Shown here: one piece after another, positions 8,473 through 14,880 of the stretch | Layout: the number at the start of each line of letters is the position of its first letter | How positions within the stretch are numbered: the first letter of the stretch is position 1 | Source: an uncultured Clostridia bacterium | Lineage (GTDB): Bacteria; Bacillota; Clostridia; TANB77; CAG-465 | Direction: 5' to 3' | Assembly: GCA_934132895.1 (NCBI GenBank) | Contig: CAKPAG010000014.1 | Location: forward strand, 1-22,269 | Length of the DNA stretch: 22,269 nt | Program-made: the position numbers and the translations under genes | The notes under the pieces: generated by a model | Seen by the model: only the letters and a program-made list of their open reading frames with translations | The model's database searches: none | Told to the model about the DNA's origin: nothing

Positions 8473-9306
8473 TCATTTATATATCTTTTTTAAGTTTTTA
8501 TTATTTTCTTTTTCCAGTTCTTTTAAACTCTTTTTAGGAGTAGGTAAATCTTCTGGCATTGTTCCACCAGCTTCTTTAATAGCTTTTCTAACAATTTTTC
8601 CAATTTTATTATGAGTTTTACAAGCCTCTTTTTCTGTATTCACATTATCTTTTTTTAACTTTTCTTCTGTTTGTGATATTCTAAATAAATTGGCAATAAG
8701 TTCAGTACTTCCCATATTATCTAAAATATCTTCTCTATATCTTAAACCTTTTCTTTTAGCAATATCATCAGCGGTTTCACCGTTGTATAAACCTTTGTAT
8801 CCTGCATTATGAAATTTATCAAAGTTTTTAACTCCCGATTTTTTAGCAGTTTGATTTAATGAATAATTACCTTTTCTTGTTAAATTTCTTTGATAAAATC
8901 TTTTTTCATCTTCTGTTAGCATACTATATTCTTTTTCAGTAATTTCTTGCTTTCTAGTCTGAACTGCAAAATATGTTTGAGCAAGAGCAATTACTTTTTT
9001 TCTACTATCTCCATTTTGTGCTATTAGATAACATGCATATCGAGTTAGTTTGTAATCAATCTGTTTTCTATAAGCTCCTGAACCAATTTGTACCATTTTG
9101 TCGACAACGACAAAATGGTCTAAAGTATGGATATCACTATTTTCACATGATTTCATCGCTTTTTGAACTACTCCTTCAAATTTTCTCCATTCTTTGTAAT
9201 CTAAAACTAGTTGCAATTCTCTTGCGTACCAAAATTCAATTCCATTTTCATCAATATGTTTAATATCTTCAAATGTTTTACTATAATTTTTATTTATTTC
9301 ATTCAT
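8473..9306 (-). CDS. dinD: DNA damage-inducible protein D (DinD)
   Basis: In E. coli, DinD is an SOS-induced protein that inhibits RecA filament activity. This copy has 277 residues, close to the E. coli length. The N-terminal ~110 residues form the BRO-N-like region with the FWYARELQLVLDYKEWRKF core, followed by the family's VDKMVQIGSGAYRKQIDYKL block. The middle carries NAGYKGLYNGETADDIAKRK and the C-terminus is a charged helix. I choose the ATG at 9306: GGAG lies 9 bases before it, whereas the ATG at 9315 runs directly on from that same GGAG. A LexA-type site sits inside its promoter, matching the SOS role. It lies between tmRNA and radA, so it is beside other repair genes. Whether it came in by transfer is not visible. 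Confidence 0.92.
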   Translation of the reverse strand: MNEINKNYSKTFEDIKHIDENGIEFWYARELQLVLDYKEWRKFEGVVQKAMKSCENSDIHTLDHFVVVDKMVQIGSGAYRKQIDYKLTRYACYLIAQNGDSRKKVIALAQTYFAVQTRKQEITEKEYSMLTEDEKRFYQRNLTRKGNYSLNQTAKKSGVKNFDKFHNAGYKGLYNGETADDIAKRKGLRYREDILDNMGSTELIANLFRISQTEEKLKKDNVNTEKEACKTHNKIGKIVRKAIKEAGGTMPEDLPTPKKSLKELEKENNKNLKKIYK

Positions 9307-9353
9307 TAATATCATCTCCGTTTCTAAAACTTTGTTTTAATTATCTGGTTATT

Positions 9354-9382
9354 ATTATAAAACAAATGTTCGTAAAAGTCAA
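9354..9382 (-). promoter_or_regulatory. dinD promoter
   Basis: TTGACT (9377-9382) and TATAAT (9354-9359) are separated by exactly 17 bases, a near-consensus sigma-A promoter about 50 bases before the dinD start. Confidence 0.88.
9360..9372 (-). promoter_or_regulatory. LexA (SOS) box in the dinD promoter
   Basis: CGAACATTTGTTT fills most of the 17-base spacer. It keeps the GAAC-N4-GTTY core of the Gram-positive LexA consensus (CGAACRNRYGTTYC). A repressor bound here would block RNA polymerase, as expected for an SOS gene. Confidence 0.8.
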
Positions 9383-9444
9383 TTATTTTTTTCTTTTTTG
9401 TTTAAATTTTTATTTAATTAAAAAAATATATTCTTTTAAATAAC

Positions 9445-9478
9445 AAAAAATCAACCAGATTTATTTTCTGATTGATTT
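9445..9478 (-). terminator. tmRNA terminator
   Basis: Arms 9467-9478 and 9448-9459 form a 12-bp stem with one U-G pair and a 7-base loop. A run of six T (9450-9445) overlaps the end of the stem. It begins 34 bases past the tmRNA 3' end. Confidence 0.85.
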
Positions 9479-9512
9479 TCGTATCAATTTTATTCTATTA
9501 TTTAATTATCAT

Positions 9513-9872
9513 TGGTGGAGGTGGTGAGAATTGAACTCACGTCCGAAAATCCCATTATATAACTTTCTCCGAGTGCAGTAAATGTTTAAATCTTGTAACT
9601 ATACTTTAACATTTACAAAACATATAATTACATGGTTAATTTAAATACCCTCTAAAACTTAAACCACATTTTAGATTTGTTATGCTAGAAAAGTCGATGC
9701 CTTTAAAATTTCTCTAGCAAAAACTTTAAAGACAGGTGCCTTTAAATTAGGCAGCCATTGCAAATCTATTATTATCTGCGTTTATTTTAATTTCTCGTTT
9801 TTATAGTGGCCAACGAGAATCCACTACTCGCTTATTATATATTAAAGATAACCGTCGAAACCTTACACCCCC
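9513..9872 (-). ncRNA. ssrA: tmRNA (transfer-messenger RNA)
   Basis: tmRNA rescues stalled ribosomes by trans-translation with SmpB and tags the nascent protein for proteolysis. The 360-base gene starts GGGGGTGTAAGGTTTCGACG and ends with a T-arm (GTTCAATTC) and encoded CCA. The 5' GGGGGUG pairs with the 3' CACCUCC as a 7-bp acceptor stem. That stem includes a G-U at the third pair, the identity element for alanyl-tRNA synthetase. An internal tag frame with resume codon GCA is present. It has its own promoter and terminator, so it is a single-gene unit. All expected landmarks are present in one piece; it is not a permuted two-piece tmRNA. Confidence 0.97.
9747..9779 (-). other. tmRNA proteolysis-tag reading frame
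   Basis: Starting at the resume codon GCA, the frame reads ADNNRFAMAA and ends at TAA. Adding the alanine from the charged tmRNA gives an 11-residue tag. The hydrophobic small-residue end (AMAA) fits ClpXP-type degrons ending in Ala-Ala. Confidence 0.93.
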
Positions 9873-9876
9873 ATAC

Positions 9877-9888
9877 ATTATAATTATA
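9877..9888 (-). promoter_or_regulatory. ssrA promoter -10 region
   Basis: Two overlapping choices exist: TATAAT at 9883-9888, preceded by TGG (extended -10), and a second TATAAT at 9877-9882. The first leaves 10 bases to the mature 5' end, compatible with RNase P processing. No good -35 is seen. Confidence 0.65.
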
Positions 9889-9918
9889 CCATAAATATAT
9901 ATAAAAATAAATAGATAG

Positions 9919-9948
9919 AAAAAAATCTCCCTAAATTTAGAGAGATTT
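9919..9948 (-). terminator. Terminator after the 109-residue protein gene
   Basis: A near-perfect palindrome at 9923-9948 (13-base arms, one G-U) is followed on the minus strand by a run of T to 9919. The plus strand also has a T-run after it, so it could work both ways. Confidence 0.85.
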
Positions 9949-9959
9949 CTTTTTTAATG

Positions 9960-10289
9960 TTACTCTGTATAAAAATCCACATTTTCTTCCTTAAACACAA
10001 TATCTGCATTGTAAAAACCACAAAGATCTAAAATTGTCCTTAAGTCAGTAGGACCAGCTCCACCATAACCGGCAGTCAAGCAATACATAGAAATGTGATA
10101 ATTATCTGAATACAGCTGTAAAGTCCAATCTTCCGGCAAATCATTTTCATCTATCATATGATTTTTATTATACCGTACAGTTGCATTTGTAAAATGTTCA
10201 CCTTTAAGTTTCCCCTCAAGTAACTCTTTGAAAGTATCAACTGTTTCAAAAGATGTATCTTCCTTAATTAAAATTCTTTCTCTTTCCAT
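9960..10289 (-). CDS. Conserved-looking hypothetical protein, 109 residues
   Basis: I do not recognise this protein. It is acidic and soluble, with no signal peptide or membrane segment. Visible features are a charged N-terminus (MERERILIKED), a central DLPEDWTLQLYSDNYHISMY stretch and a glycine-rich turn, LTAGYGGAGPTDLRTILDLCGF, which is the most motif-like part. The ATG follows AAGGAGG by 9 bases, and a fully consensus promoter stands upstream with a terminator downstream. It is therefore a well-expressed single-gene unit between rplL and ssrA. No function can be inferred from the neighbours, since the flanking units have their own promoters and terminators. Confidence 0.8.
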   Translation of the reverse strand: MERERILIKEDTSFETVDTFKELLEGKLKGEHFTNATVRYNKNHMIDENDLPEDWTLQLYSDNYHISMYCLTAGYGGAGPTDLRTILDLCGFYNADIVFKEENVDFYTE

Positions 10290-10348
10290 AAAAGAAATCC
10301 TCCTTAAAATATTAATTATATTTTGGTTATACTTTATAACTAATAATT

Positions 10349-10377
10349 ATTATACCATTTTATTTGCTTTATGTCAA
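10349..10377 (-). promoter_or_regulatory. Consensus promoter of the 109-residue protein gene
   Basis: TTGACA (10372-10377), a 17-base spacer, and TATAAT (10349-10354) preceded by TGG. Every consensus base is present, so strong constitutive expression is expected. Confidence 0.92.
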
Positions 10378-10396
10378 ATAACACTCGTGTATGAGT

Positions 10397-10434
10397 AAAA
10401 AAGAGTACACAGACATATAATCTGTATACTCTTT
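10397..10434 (-). terminator. Terminator after rplL
   Basis: Arms 10421-10434 and 10400-10413 make a 14-bp stem with one wobble pair and a 7-base loop. Six T (10402-10397) follow. This ends the ribosomal operon. Confidence 0.92.
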
Positions 10435-10460
10435 AAACTTATCTATAATATTTGTAATTA

Positions 10461-10829
10461 TTATTCCATTACAGCAGTTGCACCAGCAGCAGTTAAAGCG
10501 TCTACTAATTTTTGTGCATCTTCTTTTGGCATAGCTTCTTTTACAGTCTTAGGAGCTGAATCTACAACTTCTTTAGCTTCTTTTAATCCTAAACCAGTTG
10601 CTTCTCTAACAGCTTTTATAACAGCTATTTTAGTTGCTCCAGCTTCTTTTAATACTACGTTAAATTCAGTTTTTTCTTCTGCAGCAGCACCACCAGCAAC
10701 AGGACCAGCAGCAACAACAGCAGCAGCAGCACTTACTCCAAATTTTTCTTCGATTGCTTTTACTAAATCAGCAAGTTCAATTACAGATAATTTTTCAATT
10801 TCTTCAATTAATTTTTCAATTTTTTCCAT
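10461..10829 (-). CDS. rplL: 50S ribosomal protein L7/L12
   Basis: This is the stalk protein that recruits and activates translational GTPases. It is 122 residues: an N-terminal dimerisation helix pair, an alanine/glycine-rich hinge (about residues 34-50) and the conserved C-terminal domain with EKTEFNVVL and AVREATGLGLKEAKEVVD. GGAGG lies 7-8 bases before the ATG. It is 64 bases downstream of rplJ and is the last gene of the operon. Confidence 0.98.
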   Translation of the reverse strand: MEKIEKLIEEIEKLSVIELADLVKAIEEKFGVSAAAAVVAAGPVAGGAAAEEKTEFNVVLKEAGATKIAVIKAVREATGLGLKEAKEVVDSAPKTVKEAMPKEDAQKLVDALTAAGATAVME

Positions 10830-10893
10830 TTTTGTTTCCTCCTTAAAATATATAAAATTAATTTTTAACTTATTTAAATTTCATTTAGCATTA

Positions 10894-11397
10894 TTATGCA
10901 TTTTCTTCTTGTTTTTCTCTTACTTGATCAAGAACAACAGCTAAGTTTCTGATGTTTCCAAGTAATGCAGAAGCAAGCATTGCATATAATGTATCTTTTG
11001 ATGGTAGATTTGCAAGTTTTTTAACTTCAGCTACATCTATAACTTTCCCATCCATTGCACCTAATTTTATTTTATAGAAATCATTATTTTTTGCATAGTC
11101 GTTAACGGCTTTTGCAGGTGCAACATAATCATCATAACCTACTACTACAGCAGTTGGTCCTTCTAAAGTAGTATCAAATCCTTCAATTTTAGCATCTTTT
11201 AATGCATATGTAATTGTAGAATTCTTTACAACCATATATTCACAACCAGCTTCTCTTAAAGTAGCTCTTAGTTTTGTATCATCTAAAACAGATATACCTC
11301 TGTATTCTGTTAAGATTATCATTTTAGCTTTTTTAAATTTTTCAGCAAGTTCTTCAACTTTTGCTTTTTTTGCGTCTAATACTTTTTGACTTGGCAC
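10894..11397 (-). CDS. rplJ: 50S ribosomal protein L10
   Basis: This is the stalk base protein that anchors L7/L12 dimers to 23S rRNA. It has 167 residues, with the typical KMIILTEYRGISVLDDTKLR, EYMVVKNSTITYAL and GPTAVV blocks and a C-terminal helix for L7/L12. The start is GTG at 11397, chosen because GGAGGTG lies 9 bases upstream and no in-frame ATG is available before the conserved region. The upstream leader folds like the L10 autoregulatory site, so synthesis of L10 and L7/L12 is probably feedback-controlled. Confidence 0.97.
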   Translation of the reverse strand: MPSQKVLDAKKAKVEELAEKFKKAKMIILTEYRGISVLDDTKLRATLREAGCEYMVVKNSTITYALKDAKIEGFDTTLEGPTAVVVGYDDYVAPAKAVNDYAKNNDFYKIKLGAMDGKVIDVAEVKKLANLPSKDTLYAMLASALLGNIRNLAVVLDQVREKQEENA

Positions 11398-11413
11398 TTT
11401 TTATGACACCTCC

Positions 11414-11512
11414 CTTTATATTTATAATAAAAAGTTCCTGCAAGACACTACCAAGGTAATGTCAAACAGAAACATATATTTCACGTTCACATTATAACTA
11501 CCTCGGTAGGAT
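11414..11512 (-). promoter_or_regulatory. Ribosomal protein L10 leader
   Basis: In the 132-base rplA-rplJ gap, 11497-11509 (ACTACCTCGGTAG) and 11448-11460 (CTACCAAGGTAAT) pair over about 13 positions, including G-U pairs. They enclose a 36-base apical region and are followed by a TGCAGGAAC element. Position and shape match the L10 leader class, which is bound by L10(L12)4 to repress rplJL translation. Confidence 0.75.
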
Positions 11513-11529
11513 TTATGGAATTATTCCAC

Positions 11530-12219
11530 CTACTGTCTTGGGTTTATTTTTATTCCAGCACCCATTGTTGTTGATACAGCAATAGATTTTAAATATGTAC
11601 CTTTTGCAGCTGCTGGTTTTGCTTTTACTAACGCATCTAGTAAAGCATCGTAGTTTTCTTTAAGTTTTTCAACTCCGAAAGAAACTTTACCGATTGGGCA
11701 ATGTACAACATTGTTTTTATCAAGTCTATACTCGATTTTACCAGCTTTAATTTCAGATACAGCTTTTGTAACATCCATAGTTACAGTACCAGATTTAGGA
11801 TTTGGCATAAGACCTTTTGGTCCAAGTATTTTTGCTATTCTTCCTAATGAAGCCATCATATCAGGTGTAGCAACGATTACATCATAATCAAACCAGTTTT
11901 CTGATTGGATTTTTTGAATCATATCAGCGTCACCTACATAGTCAGCTCCAGCTGCTTTAGCTTGTTCAGCTTTTTCACCTTTAGCTAAAACTAAAACTTT
12001 TTTAGTTTTACCTGTTCCATTTGGAAGTACCATTACACCTCTAACTTGTTGATCAGCTTGTTTACCATCAACACCTAATTTAACGTGCATTTCTAATGTT
12101 TCGTCAAATTTTGCTTTAGGCATTTTTAGTGCAAGTTCAATAGCTTCTTTTGAATCATAAAGTTTTCCGCTTTCAACTAAATTTGCTGCTTCTTTCATTC
12201 TCTTACTTATTTTGCTCAT
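11530..12219 (-). CDS. rplA: 50S ribosomal protein L1
   Basis: L1 is the mobile stalk protein at the E-site, assisting release of deacylated tRNA. It is 229 residues, the standard length. Landmarks are FDETLEMHVKLGVDGKQADQ, VRGVMVLPNGTGK, the LGPKGLMPNPKSGTV loop and the C-terminal TMGAGIKI. A purine-rich GGGGGG lies 8 bases before the ATG. It lies 54 bases from rplK in the conserved order. Confidence 0.98.
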   Translation of the reverse strand: MSKISKRMKEAANLVESGKLYDSKEAIELALKMPKAKFDETLEMHVKLGVDGKQADQQVRGVMVLPNGTGKTKKVLVLAKGEKAEQAKAAGADYVGDADMIQKIQSENWFDYDVIVATPDMMASLGRIAKILGPKGLMPNPKSGTVTMDVTKAVSEIKAGKIEYRLDKNNVVHCPIGKVSFGVEKLKENYDALLDALVKAKPAAAKGTYLKSIAVSTTMGAGIKINPRQ

Positions 12220-12273
12220 TTCTTTTTCCCCCCTTTGGTAATAGCGAACTTTTTTATATCAGTTCTCCCATAA

Positions 12274-12702
12274 TTAGCCTATAACTTCGATCCCCATTGA
12301 TCTAGCTGTACCTTTGATTATAGATACTGCTGATTCAAGTGATGATGCATTTAGGTCTTTCATTTTAATATTAGCAATTTCTTCAACTTGTGCAAGTGTA
12401 ACTTTTCCAACTTTTTCTTTATGTGGTTTTCCAGATGCTTTATCAATTTTAGCAGCTTTTTTAAGTAAAACTGCAGCAGGTGGAGTTTTTAATATAAATT
12501 CAAAAGTTTTATCAGCATATACAGTTAATACTACTGGGAATACCATTCCAGCATCTTTAGCTGTTTGCTCGTTAAAAGCTTTACAAAATTGCATTATATT
12601 TATTCCAGTTGGTCCAAGTGCAGGTCCTACTGGAGGTGCTGGATTAGCTTTACCAGCTTCAATTTGTAGCTTTACAATATGTGTAACTTTCTTTTCAGCC
12701 AT
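12274..12702 (-). CDS. rplK: 50S ribosomal protein L11
   Basis: L11 forms the GTPase-associated centre with 23S rRNA and is needed for stringent-response sensing by RelA. It has 142 residues, with the proline-rich PAPPVGPALGPTGINIMQFCK linker and the C-terminal RNA-binding domain (IKGTARSMGIEV). I choose the ATG at 12702, giving the canonical MAEKKVTHIV N-terminus 8 bases after AGGGGG. An ATG one codon upstream and a GTG at 12711 are less likely. Confidence 0.97.
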   Translation of the reverse strand: MAEKKVTHIVKLQIEAGKANPAPPVGPALGPTGINIMQFCKAFNEQTAKDAGMVFPVVLTVYADKTFEFILKTPPAAVLLKKAAKIDKASGKPHKEKVGKVTLAQVEEIANIKMKDLNASSLESAVSIIKGTARSMGIEVIG

Positions 12703-12734
12703 CATTTTCACCCCCTTAAAATAGGATTATATAT

Positions 12735-12777
12735 AAATATACTTAAATATCATTATTATAATTATAAAAGTATATTT
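12735..12777 (-). promoter_or_regulatory. Inverted repeat and possible internal promoter before rplK
   Basis: A perfect 10-bp inverted repeat (AAATATACTT/AAGTATATTT) with a 23-base AT-only loop fills the nusG-rplK gap. The loop contains TATAAT-like hexamers, and a TTGTTA lies 18 bases before one of them. A weak internal promoter for rplKAJL is possible. Confidence 0.35.
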
Positions 12778-12786
12778 GTAACAAAA

Positions 12787-13317
12787 TTATAATTTTTGAA
12801 TTTGATAAAATTCAAGATCTACAGTAGTTTCTCTACCAAACATAGAAACTTTAACTTTAACTCTCTTTTTATCTTTAAATATTTCCTCAATAACAGCAGG
12901 ATAGTTATAGAAAGGTTCTGTAATTATTCTTACACTATCTCCTACTTCAAAATCAAGATTTACAACATCGTCAATACCAAGAGTTTGCATTTCTTTTTCA
13001 GTTAAAGGAAGTGGTTTATCTCCTACTCCAACAAAACTAAATATTCCTTTAATGCTTTTTACTACATACCATGTTTCATCTGTCATGATCATTTTAACAA
13101 GAACATAACCTGGAAAGACTTTCTTTATAGATGTTTTTTGTTTACCATCTTTAATTTCGATTTCTTCCTCCATTGGTATTATAACTTCTTGTATTTTATC
13201 TTGTAGACCTCTATTTTCAACAATTTTTTCTAGAGTTGCTTTTACTTTATTCTCATATCCAGAATAAGTATATACAACATACCAATGAGCAACATCAGCT
13301 ATGTTTTCATTTTCCAA
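12787..13317 (-). CDS. nusG: Transcription termination/antitermination factor NusG
   Basis: NusG binds the RNA polymerase clamp, affects pausing and couples transcription with translation. It is 176 residues: an NGN domain from WYVVYTYSGYENKV through the FPGYVLVKM strand to about residue 110, then a KOW domain from FEVGDSVRI to the C-terminus. The start is TTG at 13317. No in-frame ATG or GTG precedes WYVVYT within the usual length, and AAGGAG lies 10 bases upstream. The nearby ATG is in another frame and closes after seven codons. It follows secE, as in nearly all bacteria. Confidence 0.96.
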   Translation of the reverse strand: MENENIADVAHWYVVYTYSGYENKVKATLEKIVENRGLQDKIQEVIIPMEEEIEIKDGKQKTSIKKVFPGYVLVKMIMTDETWYVVKSIKGIFSFVGVGDKPLPLTEKEMQTLGIDDVVNLDFEVGDSVRIITEPFYNYPAVIEEIFKDKKRVKVKVSMFGRETTVDLEFYQIQKL

Positions 13318-13352
13318 AACATCTCAACTCCTTACATATCTACTTTAATATA

Positions 13353-13550
13353 TTAGCCTAATTTATTTCCTATTAAATTCCATAATTTTCCATCTAAAAA
13401 TTCAAGTATCATATCTGCACCTAAAATTACAACGGCAAATGCTAGAACTAATAATAAAACTAATACTGTATTATTTATTAATTGCTTTTTTGTAGGCCAT
13501 ACTACTTTTTTTAATTCAGATTTTACACCTTTTATAAATCCTTTTGCCAT
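13353..13550 (-). CDS. secE: Preprotein translocase subunit SecE
   Basis: SecE is the essential clamp subunit of SecYEG. It is 65 residues, the short single-span Gram-positive form. An amphipathic helix with the conserved ELKKVVWPTKKQL motif (about residues 12-24) precedes one membrane segment (about 28-50). AGGAG lies 10 bases before the ATG. It sits between rpmG and nusG. Confidence 0.97.
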   Translation of the reverse strand: MAKGFIKGVKSELKKVVWPTKKQLINNTVLVLLLVLAFAVVILGADMILEFLDGKLWNLIGNKLG

Positions 13551-13567
13551 TTTAAAGTCACTCCTTA

Positions 13568-13717
13568 TTATTTTGTTTCTTTATGCATTGTATGTTTTCC
13601 GCAGAATTTACAGAATTTTTTAACTTCAATTCTATCTGGATTATTTCTTTTATTTTTTTCAGTTTCATAATTTCTTTGTTTACATTCAGTGCATGCCATT
13701 GTTATATTTTCTCTCAT
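13568..13717 (-). CDS. rpmG: 50S ribosomal protein L33
   Basis: This 49-residue protein is short and easily missed. It reads MRENITMACTECKQRNYETE and ends FCKFCGKHTMHKETK. The two CxxC pairs (CTEC and CKFC) form the zinc ribbon of the Zn-binding L33 type. GGGGGTG lies about 8 bases before the ATG, and the gene ends 18 bases before secE. It is the first gene of the ribosomal operon. A zinc-free paralogue elsewhere in the genome is possible but not visible here. Confidence 0.97.
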   Translation of the reverse strand: MRENITMACTECKQRNYETEKNKRNNPDRIEVKKFCKFCGKHTMHKETK

Positions 13718-13760
13718 AAAAAAACACCCCCACGTTATTTAAACTTATGTATGCTTATTT

Positions 13761-13789
13761 ATTTTAACATAAAACTTCAGTAGTGTCAA
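13761..13789 (-). promoter_or_regulatory. Promoter of the rpmG-secE-nusG-rplKAJL operon
   Basis: TTGACA (13784-13789), a 17-base spacer and TAAAAT (13761-13766). The -35 is perfect and the -10 is off by one. It gives a leader of about 35-40 bases. Confidence 0.85.
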
Positions 13790-13790
13790 G

Positions 13791-13814
13791 AAAAAAAGAT
13801 ACATTTTTTATGTA
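13791..13814 (-). terminator. Weak terminator after the glycosylase gene
   Basis: A short 5-bp stem (TACAT/ATGTA) is followed within two bases by seven T, just before the -35 of the ribosomal promoter. The stem is AT-rich and weak. Confidence 0.4.
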
Positions 13815-13872
13815 AAAGTAAAAATTTGTTATGATTTGTTATATTTTTATATTATATTATATCATTATTTTT

Positions 13873-14736
13873 CTATATCATTTTTTCTCTCATATTATAA
13901 AATAAATGTTGTTGTACTATTCCAGCATAGTCCTTAAAATTGTTATAAGCATATTCTAAAATATCTCTTTTTTTCATTTTGCCATTTGTTTCTTTAAAGT
14001 ATAATACAGACATAACACGTTCTACCCATACATCTATTGGAAATACTTCACCTCTACCACATGCAAAAAGTAATATGCAATCTGCAACTTTTGGTCCTAC
14101 TCCTTTTAAATTCAAAAGTTCTTTTCTAAGCGTAGCAGTTTTCTTATCATTTATACTATATATATCAAACTTTCCTTCTAATATATCTTTTACTGTACTA
14201 TATATATAACTATCTCTAAAGCCTACCCCACATTTTCTATATTCATCTATACTAACATTTTCTAATTCTTGAGCTGTTGGAAATAAATAATATTCTTCAT
14301 TTTCAAATATAATTTTCTTACCATATCTTTTTGATATTTCATTTACTGATTTTGATATTCTTGGAATGTTATTATTTGCAGATATAATATATGAAATAAG
14401 AGTTTCAAAAAAGTCTTGATTTAAAAGCCTTAAGCCAGAACTTCTTTTAACTGCCTCTTTAACATGATTATCAATACTGCTTATTTCTTGTTCAATTTTT
14501 TGGTAATCTTTGTTTAAATCAAAATACTCAGTTACAACTTGCTCTAAATTTTCCATATTATTACTTCTTACCAAAAGTTTATCTTCCTCTTGTTTTATTT
14601 TTATAACTCTATCTTTTATAACACCAATATAAGTGTTTTCTTCCTCCTCTACTTCTTTCCACCTAAAACATTGTCCACACTCTAATGTATATTTTAAATT
14701 AAAAAATTTTACCTTTATAGTTATTTCTTCTTTCAT
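13873..14736 (-). CDS. ogg: 8-oxoguanine DNA glycosylase / AP lyase, OGG1 type
   Basis: The enzyme removes 8-oxoguanine from DNA and nicks the abasic site. It is 287 residues. An OGG_N domain with CGQCFRW (20-26, aligning with the eukaryotic GGQSFRW) is followed by the HhH-GPD core. The helix-hairpin-helix LNLKGVGPKVADC holds the catalytic lysine K216, and PIDVW holds the aspartate D235; the 19-residue distance equals K249-D268 of human OGG1. No iron-sulfur cluster cysteines are seen, as expected for OGG1. Its promoter diverges from that of the ABC transporter. The ribosome binding site (GTGG) is weak. It sits upstream of the ribosomal operon but has a separate promoter. Confidence 0.93.
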   Translation of the reverse strand: MKEEITIKVKFFNLKYTLECGQCFRWKEVEEEENTYIGVIKDRVIKIKQEEDKLLVRSNNMENLEQVVTEYFDLNKDYQKIEQEISSIDNHVKEAVKRSSGLRLLNQDFFETLISYIISANNNIPRISKSVNEISKRYGKKIIFENEEYYLFPTAQELENVSIDEYRKCGVGFRDSYIYSTVKDILEGKFDIYSINDKKTATLRKELLNLKGVGPKVADCILLFACGRGEVFPIDVWVERVMSVLYFKETNGKMKKRDILEYAYNNFKDYAGIVQQHLFYNMREKMI

Positions 14737-14760
14737 TTTTCCACCACATTTCTACATCAA

Positions 14761-14789
14761 ATTATATCATTTTTTTCTAAAAATCTCAA
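14761..14789 (-). promoter_or_regulatory. Promoter of the glycosylase gene
   Basis: TTGAGA (14784-14789), a 17-base spacer and TATAAT (14761-14766), about 25 bases before the ATG. It is divergent from the ABC transporter promoter. Confidence 0.8.
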
Positions 14790-14792
14790 TAA

Positions 14793-14822
14793 TTCACGTC
14801 TTTTTCAACAAAAATTTATAAT
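14793..14822 (+). promoter_or_regulatory. Candidate promoter of the plus-strand ABC transporter
   Basis: TTCACG (14793-14798), an 18-base spacer and TATAAT (14817-14822). The start codon is about 58 bases downstream, leaving room for a leader hairpin. Confidence 0.55.
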
Positions 14823-14830
14823 CTAATCAC

Positions 14831-14851
14831 ACAGCTATCATATTTAGCTGT
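14831..14851 (+). other. Leader hairpin or operator before the ABC permease
   Basis: A perfect 7-bp inverted repeat (ACAGCTA/TAGCTGT, 7-base loop) lies just after the expected transcription start and about 20 bases before the ribosome binding site. With no T-run it is more likely an operator or a structural leader than a terminator. Confidence 0.5.
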
Positions 14852-14880
14852 TAAGATTAACTTGGAAATGGAGGAATTTT

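Noticed and set aside
10720..10740. Repeated GCAGCAGCAGCA-type stretch
   Set aside because: This is the alanine-rich hinge of L7/L12, a normal feature of the protein, not a microsatellite of interest.
13583..13783. Plus-strand open frame of 66 codons over the rpmG region
   Set aside because: It is antisense to rpmG (49 residues with two CxxC pairs) and to the ribosomal promoter, which are both well supported.
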